A stretch of 64,000 nt of DNA, taken from the NCBI RefSeq assembly GCF_012524165.2, contig NZ_JABACJ020000008.1, forward strand, positions 103,277-167,276, given 5' to 3'. Shown piece after piece: positions 59,213 to 64,000 of this stretch. Position 1 is the first letter of the stretch; each line of letters opens with the position of its first letter. This DNA is from Faecalicatena faecalis (GTDB taxonomy: Bacteria; Bacillota; Clostridia; Lachnospirales; Lachnospiraceae). The position numbers and the translations under genes were made by a program. Below the pieces are notes generated by a model that worked only from the letters and a program-made list of their open reading frames with translations, had not been told where the DNA came from and did not search any database.

Positions 59213-59969
59213 CAGTATTAGTGAGATAAAGTGGGAATTTGAGAGGGCTGACCAGGAACAGCTCCATGTCCTGTATGAAAAGTACGGTGAAGATACAAGG
59301 AACGGAGTAAAGAACCTGATCATAAGATTTAAGAAGCAGGAAGAGAAACTGAATAAAGAACGTCAGCGTTTAGAACAGATGCGTGAGTATGAGAAGAAAT
59401 ACGCGCATTATACATACATCTGCGGGATCGACGAGGTGGGCAGAGGCCCTCTTGCAGGTCCGGTCGTGGCAGGGGCAGTCATTTTGCCGCATGACTGCGA
59501 GATTTTGTATCTGAATGATTCGAAAAAGCTGACAGCAAAGAAGAGGGAAGAATTATATGATGAGATCATGGACAAGGCGATTGCTACCGGGATTGGTATG
59601 GTAAGCCCGGCACGCATTGATGAGATCAATATTCTTCAGGCGACGTATGAAGCCATGCGCATTGCAGTGCAGGAGTTAAAGACGGCTCCAGAGCTGCTGC
59701 TCAATGATGCGGTGACGATTCCGGGAATCACGATCCGACAGGTACCGATCATAAAAGGGGATGCAAAGAGTATTTCTATTGCAGCGGCGAGCGTGATCGC
59801 AAAGGTGACCAGAGACCGGATGATGGCGGATTACGATAAGATACTGCCAGAATATGGATTCGCGGAGAACAAGGGATATGGCTCTGCGGCCCATATTGAG
59901 GCTTTGAAAAAATTGGGACCAACACCGATTCATCGGCGTTCATTTATAAAGAACTTTGTATCTGTATAA
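59205..59969 (+). CDS. rnhB: Ribonuclease HII
   Basis: A 254-residue RNase HII with a helical N-terminal extension of about 70 residues, common in Firmicutes. The core is ICGIDEVGRGPLAGPVVAGAV (Asp and Glu of the active site) split from LNDSKKLTAKKREEL and LLNDAVTIPGI. It removes RNA from RNA-DNA hybrids. The start ATG lies inside the end of lepB copy 2. Confidence 0.95.
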   Translation: MSNSISEIKWEFERADQEQLHVLYEKYGEDTRNGVKNLIIRFKKQEEKLNKERQRLEQMREYEKKYAHYTYICGIDEVGRGPLAGPVVAGAVILPHDCEILYLNDSKKLTAKKREELYDEIMDKAIATGIGMVSPARIDEINILQATYEAMRIAVQELKTAPELLLNDAVTIPGITIRQVPIIKGDAKSISIAAASVIAKVTRDRMMADYDKILPEYGFAENKGYGSAAHIEALKKLGPTPIHRRSFIKNFVSV

Positions 59970-60122
59970 ATTTTGTGGTGTTTTCTGGGTACAGGATGAG
60001 TGGCTGTGCCATGAAGGAAGGGATGCAACGGATGGATGTGTCTTGTACATGAGGGCCGGGGCAGGATTTCTGAAAGGGGACAGCCGGTGTTGGCTATTAG
60101 GGACAGCAGTCATTGACAGAAA

Positions 60123-60485
60123 ATGAATCAGTTAAAAAAGCAGAATAACAGAAAAGTAGGAACAGATTATGAACAGGCGGTTGGATACTACCTGGAACAG
60201 CAGGGTTATCTGATACTGGAATTTAATTACAGGTGTCGTCTTGGAGAGATTGATATGATCGCAGTGGACGGGGAATATCTGGTATTCTGTGAGGTGAAAT
60301 ACCGACAGGATGGGAAGAAAGGAAGTCCCCTGGAAGCTGTGGATGTAAGAAAGCAAAGAACGATTTATCAATGTGCATCCTATTATCTGGCTGTGCAGGG
60401 AATCGATGATATGCCCTGCAGATTCGATGTGATAGGAATAGAAGGCGGGCAGATCATGCATATCAAGAATGCTTTTTCGGGATAG
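60123..60485 (+). CDS. yraN: UPF0102/YraN-family nuclease-like protein
   Basis: A 120-residue YraN-type protein. Its endonuclease-like core is GTDYEQAVGYYLEQQGYLIL, NYRCRLGEIDMIAVDG and LVFCEVKYRQD, a PD-(D/E)xK-like pattern (Glu, Asp, ExK). It normally follows rnhB in Firmicutes, as here after 150 non-coding bases. The binding site is weak (GACAGAAAATG). Biological role uncertain. Confidence 0.9.
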   Translation: MNQLKKQNNRKVGTDYEQAVGYYLEQQGYLILEFNYRCRLGEIDMIAVDGEYLVFCEVKYRQDGKKGSPLEAVDVRKQRTIYQCASYYLAVQGIDDMPCRFDVIGIEGGQIMHIKNAFSG

Positions 60486-60549
60486 GTGTACTTGGGATAA
60501 GCATATTGAATATGAGTCGTTCAAATGGCAGGTAATGAAAGGATTTTTT

Positions 60550-61401
60550 ATGAGTTTAGGACTTCATTATAAGAATCAAGAACAGATTTTTAGAGAGATT
60601 GAGACGGATACTCCATATTTGGAATATCCGTTGTTTCAAAATACGGGAATTGTGAAGCATGGATTTTCTACGCGCCTCGGCGGGGTCAGTGAAGGGTATT
60701 ATTCCTCCCTGAATTTGAGCTTTACCCGGGGGGATGATGAGGAAGCAGTCCACGAGAATTTCCGCAGAATTGGGAATGCAATCGGGGTCAGATGTGAGGA
60801 TATGGTGTTCACACAGCAGACCCATACGACGAATGTCCGTGTGGTGACGAATGAGGACCGGGGAATGGGGATTATGCGGCCCAGAAGTTATACGGATGTG
60901 GATGGCCTGGTGACAAATATCCCGGGAATCTGTCTGGTCACATTTTTTGCAGACTGCGTTCCACTTTATTTTGTAGATCCCGTCAAAAAGGTGATTGGAC
61001 TGAGTCATTCTGGATGGAGAGGCACAGTGGGGAAGATTGGAAAAGTGACCGTAAAGCAGATGGAAGGGCAGTATGGATGCAATCCAGGAGATATTTTGGC
61101 GGCGGTAGGGCCGTCCATTTGTCAGGATTGTTATGAGGTAAGCTTAGATGTGATAGAGCAATTTAAAGAGCATTTTGAAGAGAAAGACTGGCCGGATTTA
61201 TTTTATGGGAAAGAAAACGGAAAGTACCAGTTGAATCTTTGGAAAGCAAACGAGCTGATTTTCCAGGAGGCGGGAATTCAAAAAAGTCATATTGCGGTGA
61301 CAAATCTTTGTACCCACTGTAATAGTGATTTATTATATTCTCACCGGACAACTGGAGATAAAAGAGGAAATCTGTGTGCATTTCTTGCTTTACGGGAATA
61401 A
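60550..61401 (+). CDS. pgeF: Laccase-domain purine nucleoside phosphorylase-like protein (YfiH/YlmD)
   Basis: A 283-residue YfiH-family protein. Motifs include HGFSTRLGGVSEGYYSSLNLS, QQTHTTNVRVV, SYTDVDGLVTN, FFADCVPLYFVDP, LSHSGWRGTVG and CTHCNSDLLYSHR, including the His/Cys zinc site. Members act as purine nucleoside phosphorylases/adenosine deaminases or peptidoglycan editing factors. I choose ATG 60550, six bases after AAGGA; earlier in-frame starts are less supported. Confidence 0.92.
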   Translation: MSLGLHYKNQEQIFREIETDTPYLEYPLFQNTGIVKHGFSTRLGGVSEGYYSSLNLSFTRGDDEEAVHENFRRIGNAIGVRCEDMVFTQQTHTTNVRVVTNEDRGMGIMRPRSYTDVDGLVTNIPGICLVTFFADCVPLYFVDPVKKVIGLSHSGWRGTVGKIGKVTVKQMEGQYGCNPGDILAAVGPSICQDCYEVSLDVIEQFKEHFEEKDWPDLFYGKENGKYQLNLWKANELIFQEAGIQKSHIAVTNLCTHCNSDLLYSHRTTGDKRGNLCAFLALRE

Positions 61402-61482
61402 TAAAAATACTGATACATCGGACCGCGTCTGTATTTTTGAGATAAGAGTGGGAGATGTCAGCAGAAGAGGAGGTCAAAAGAG

Positions 61483-62388
61483 ATGATTTTTGCGGCAGAT
61501 GCGTCGGCATCTACAGAATTTAAATCAGCAGAAGAAGTCACTGCGGAAGTGACTCAGGAAGTGAACCGTGTGACGCAGTATTTTCAGGATCATCTTCCAG
61601 GCCTGATTGGGTTTGGTATAAAGGTAGTCCTTGCATTAATATTTTTCTTTATCGGGCGTGTAGTGATTCGATGGATACAGAAGATCGTTAAGCATTCTTT
61701 GGAAAGGACCAGCGCGGATAAAGGTGTGATTCAGTTTGTGGATTCTCTTTTGAAGTTCAGCTTATATGCACTTCTGATTTTTACCATTGCAACGAAGCTG
61801 GGAGTGGAATCCTCCTCCGTGGCAGCCTTGATCGCATCTGGTGGTGTGGCCATTGGTCTGGCTCTGCAGGGGAGTTTGTCTAACTTTGCGGGCGGTGTAC
61901 TGATCCTGCTTTTAAAACCTTTTGTGGTGGGAGATTATATTATAGAAAATACAGGGAAGAATGAAGGGACAGTCAAGGAAATTCAGATTTTTTATACGAA
62001 GCTGTCCACAGTGGATAATAAGACGATTGTGATTCCAAATGGGACTCTGGCGAACAGCAGTCTGACCAATGTGACAGCAAGGCCGGAGCGTCAGTTAGAC
62101 CTTAAGGTAGGAATCGCGTACCATGCAGACTTAAAGAAAGCTAAGGCCTTAATTGAAGATCTTCTGAACAAGGATGAAGCGGTGATGCAGGATGAGGATA
62201 TCAAGGTATTTGTTGATTCTCTTGGTGACAGTTCTGTGGTACTGGGCCTGCGTGCCTGGGTCAAGACGGAAGAGTACTGGACGACCAGATGGCGTCTTCT
62301 GGAGGAAATCAAGCTGACCTTTGATGAGGAAAATATCGAGATACCTTACAACCAGCTCACTGTGCATATGTATGGGGAAGAGAAGTAA
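61483..62388 (+). CDS. Small-conductance mechanosensitive channel MscS-like
   Basis: A 301-residue channel. Three TM segments lie within about 40-160, with the pore helix Gly/Ala-rich stretch VAALIASGGVAIGLALQGSLSNFAGGV interrupted by loops. The beta domain follows (VGDYIIE..., TVDNKTIVIPNGTL). It relieves osmotic downshock. The start ATG 61483 follows AAGAGGAGG. Confidence 0.92.
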   Translation: MIFAADASASTEFKSAEEVTAEVTQEVNRVTQYFQDHLPGLIGFGIKVVLALIFFFIGRVVIRWIQKIVKHSLERTSADKGVIQFVDSLLKFSLYALLIFTIATKLGVESSSVAALIASGGVAIGLALQGSLSNFAGGVLILLLKPFVVGDYIIENTGKNEGTVKEIQIFYTKLSTVDNKTIVIPNGTLANSSLTNVTARPERQLDLKVGIAYHADLKKAKALIEDLLNKDEAVMQDEDIKVFVDSLGDSSVVLGLRAWVKTEEYWTTRWRLLEEIKLTFDEENIEIPYNQLTVHMYGEEK

Positions 62389-62405
62389 AAGGAGCGCAAA
62401 AGAAA

Positions 62406-63590
62406 ATGTTGGCAGTCTACTTATCACCTGTCTATATTTTACTGAATCTGTATATTTTAAGATGGCTGCTGCGGTGGATGAATACCTGCAGCAGCCATTT
62501 CCATAGGAAGGGAATCAAGGCCTGCGTCATTGTCGTTTATAGCTTTCTGGCCTTAACTCTGCTGACAGGTTTTTTACTGCCGGGAGGGTGGCTTGGGCGT
62601 CTTATGAAGCTGATTGGAAATTACTGGCTGGGTGTGATGCTTTATGCACTTCTGGTGATTGCAGCAGCGGACCTTGTGCGGATGATTCTTAGGAAAATGG
62701 CATATCATCGGTTCGCACAGAAGTTAAAGCTTTCTTATGTTGGAGCGGTCTGTGTAATCGTAACGGCAGCCCTGTGTATTGGCGGTGCAGTAAATGCACG
62801 CGTGATACGAACGACAGATTATGATGTCACGGTCGACAAACAAGCCGATGGTATACAGAAACTCAAAATCGTACTGACTGCGGATCTACATCTCGGATAT
62901 AATACAGGATGTCATGAGATGGAACAGATGGTCCGTAAGATCAATGCGCAGAAGCCAGATCTGGTCGTGATTGCGGGAGATATCTTTGATAATGAATATG
63001 AGGCGTTGGATCATCCGAAACGTCTGATTTCAATTTTAAAGGGAATCGAAAGCAAGTATGGAGTATATGCCTGCTATGGAAATCATGATATTGAAGAAAA
63101 AATATTGGCGGGCTTTACATTCGGCGGGAGACATGAGAAAAAGGAAAGTGATCCAAGGATGGATATATTTCTGGATAAGGCAGGGATTACACTATTACGG
63201 GACGAGAAAATCCTGATTGACAATCGTTTCTATCTGTATGGACGGCCGGATCTGCACCGCCCAGGACGTGGAATTGAGGTTCGCAAGAGTGCAAAGGAAG
63301 TGACAGACGGCATGGATCAGGAAAAGCCGATTATAGTTCTGGATCATGAACCAAAGGAATTAGAGGAACTATCAGAGGCGGGGGTGGACCTGGATTTAAG
63401 CGGGCATACTCATGATGGGCAGATGTTTCCGGGAAATCTTGTGACCCGGCTGATGTGGGAAAATTCCTATGGATATTTGAAAAAGGGAGATATGCATAAT
63501 ATCGTTACCTCAGGCGTGGGTGTTTTTGGCCCTTATATGAGAGTGGGAACAAAAGCGGAAATTTGTGTAGTCAATGTGCAGTTTCAATAG
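62406..63590 (+). CDS. Membrane-anchored metallophosphoesterase (YkuE/YaeI-like)
   Basis: A 394-residue protein. Three or four TM segments come first (to about 140), then a calcineurin-like domain: TADLHLGYNTG, VVIAGDIFDNEYEA, CYGNHDIE, LDHEPKEL and LSGHTHDGQMFPGN. All five metal-ligand blocks are present. Family members hydrolyse phosphodiesters or lipid-linked pyrophosphates; the substrate is not clear. Start ATG 62406 after AAAGGAGCG, 17 bases after the mscS-like gene. Confidence 0.9.
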   Translation: MLAVYLSPVYILLNLYILRWLLRWMNTCSSHFHRKGIKACVIVVYSFLALTLLTGFLLPGGWLGRLMKLIGNYWLGVMLYALLVIAAADLVRMILRKMAYHRFAQKLKLSYVGAVCVIVTAALCIGGAVNARVIRTTDYDVTVDKQADGIQKLKIVLTADLHLGYNTGCHEMEQMVRKINAQKPDLVVIAGDIFDNEYEALDHPKRLISILKGIESKYGVYACYGNHDIEEKILAGFTFGGRHEKKESDPRMDIFLDKAGITLLRDEKILIDNRFYLYGRPDLHRPGRGIEVRKSAKEVTDGMDQEKPIIVLDHEPKELEELSEAGVDLDLSGHTHDGQMFPGNLVTRLMWENSYGYLKKGDMHNIVTSGVGVFGPYMRVGTKAEICVVNVQFQ

Positions 63591-63664
63591 GATATGAAAA
63601 GAGGACTGCAACTTTTGAAAGGTCTGTCATATAATAAATCGATAGGGTAAACGGGGGTTAGAAA

Positions 63665-63892
63665 ATGGCTCTTGGCAATATCGGTACAATCTTTCGGCAG
63701 GGAAGGATAAGACAGGTCAATAACGCCATTGTAGAAGAGGTTTTTGTGCGGAACAATACATCTGGATCTGTGTTGATCTCTTATGCAGACAGGGCGTCGA
63801 ATGGAATGACCTTCATTAATTCTCTGCGGCTGAATGTAAACAGAAATACAGTGATCTTCGATGCTGCGGGCAGGCGTCTGCGCATCTCTTGA
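63665..63892 (+). CDS. Small hypothetical protein (75 residues)
   Basis: A 75-residue protein from ATG 63665 with GGGGG 10 bases upstream. It seems beta-rich (NAIVEEVFVRNNTSGSVLIS, NRNTVIFDAAGRRLRIS) with no signal peptide or motif that I know. Its reading frame is well separated from its neighbours and is plausible, but the function is unknown. Confidence 0.55.
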   Translation: MALGNIGTIFRQGRIRQVNNAIVEEVFVRNNTSGSVLISYADRASNGMTFINSLRLNVNRNTVIFDAAGRRLRIS

Positions 63893-63903
63893 TTATTCCG
63901 GGC

Positions 63904-63925
63904 CTGCGGCCCACCTAGGCCGCAG
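63904..63925. repeat. GC-rich hairpin near the window end
   Basis: CTGCGGCC and GGCCGCAG are perfect 8-bp arms around a six-base loop, followed by TTTAGC. It may terminate the small gene or belong to a repeat running past the edge. Confidence 0.5.
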
Positions 63926-64000
63926 TTTAGCGCAGTTAGACCGCGCATCAGCTCATTTGATACAATCCGCGTTTCGGCACATGCCGATCGCAGATCAGCC

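Noticed and set aside
59970..60122. Possible small gene between rnhB and yraN
   Set aside because: No frame with a start and binding site is visible in the 153 bases; only Gly/Trp-rich fragments.

Overview
The window looks like a chromosomal segment of a low-to-mid GC Firmicute, most likely a gut Lachnospiraceae-type Clostridium. This is inferred from strong AAGGAGG-type ribosome binding sites, GTG/TTG starts, the ylxM-ffh-rpsP-khpA-rimM-trmD order, a type IV CmpB-like membrane protein, feoAB, and Clostridia-style two-component and MocR/WYL regulators. No rRNA, tRNA, CRISPR array, phage module or intact insertion sequence was recognised.

Layout. 1-1515: the end of an oligopeptide/dipeptide ABC operon (OppD tail, OppF). 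1653-3937: tdh-kbl, converting threonine to glycine plus acetyl-CoA. 4014-6286: a proline iminopeptidase-like hydrolase and a metal-dependent amidohydrolase, both on the minus strand. 6395-15035: a histidine kinase/response regulator pair divergent from a five-gene operon that joins a sugar-type solute-binding lipoprotein and two sugar permeases to an efflux adaptor and a MacB/FtsX-like membrane protein, with no ATPase gene. 15055-18341: a TPP riboswitch and terminator, then a thiamine-binding protein and ThiX/Y/Z-like thiamine-precursor transporter. 18416-22295: pgl-gnd-zwf, a complete oxidative pentose phosphate operon behind a consensus promoter overlapped by an 11-bp operator dyad. 22614-24744: an NhaC-family antiporter coupled to a C39-like cysteine protease. 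24804-28682: asnA, then a SnoaL-like protein and a hydroxysteroid-dehydrogenase-like SDR divergent from a MocR regulator. 28683-29220: about 0.5 kb without a convincing gene, carrying a consensus promoter and a set of nested helices that look like a structured RNA. 29221-40502: WYL regulator, membrane proteins, PHP hydrolase, MgtC, CmpB-like protein, Fur-controlled feoAB, an atypical TruA, a thioesterase, Lachnospiraceae-type hypotheticals, a Cys/Gly-rich peptide and an intracellular subtilase.

40792-49148 is a self-contained catabolic island: two paralogous creatinase-like proteins (M24 fold without the metal ligands), a LacI regulator, and a ribose-type ABC importer (binding protein, double ATPase, two permeases). 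Three near-identical LacI-type operators tie these genes together. The substrate is unknown.

49190-60485 is the conserved SRP/ribosome maturation locus (ylxM, ffh, rpsP, khpA, rimM, trmD ... rplS, lepB, rbgA, lepB, rnhB, yraN). It is interrupted between trmD and rplS by a cassette holding a very large palindrome, a DnaJ-zinc-finger lipoprotein, glnA, another long hairpin and a YczE-like membrane protein. 60550-63892 holds pgeF, an MscS channel, a membrane-anchored metallophosphoesterase and a small unknown gene.

The items most worth following are the creatinase-like import island, the ATPase-less SBP/permease/HlyD/MacB operon with its own two-component system, the structured non-coding region near 28.7-29.2 kb, and the nested palindrome at 52.9 kb. 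Coordinates and motifs were read by eye; no database search or folding program was run.
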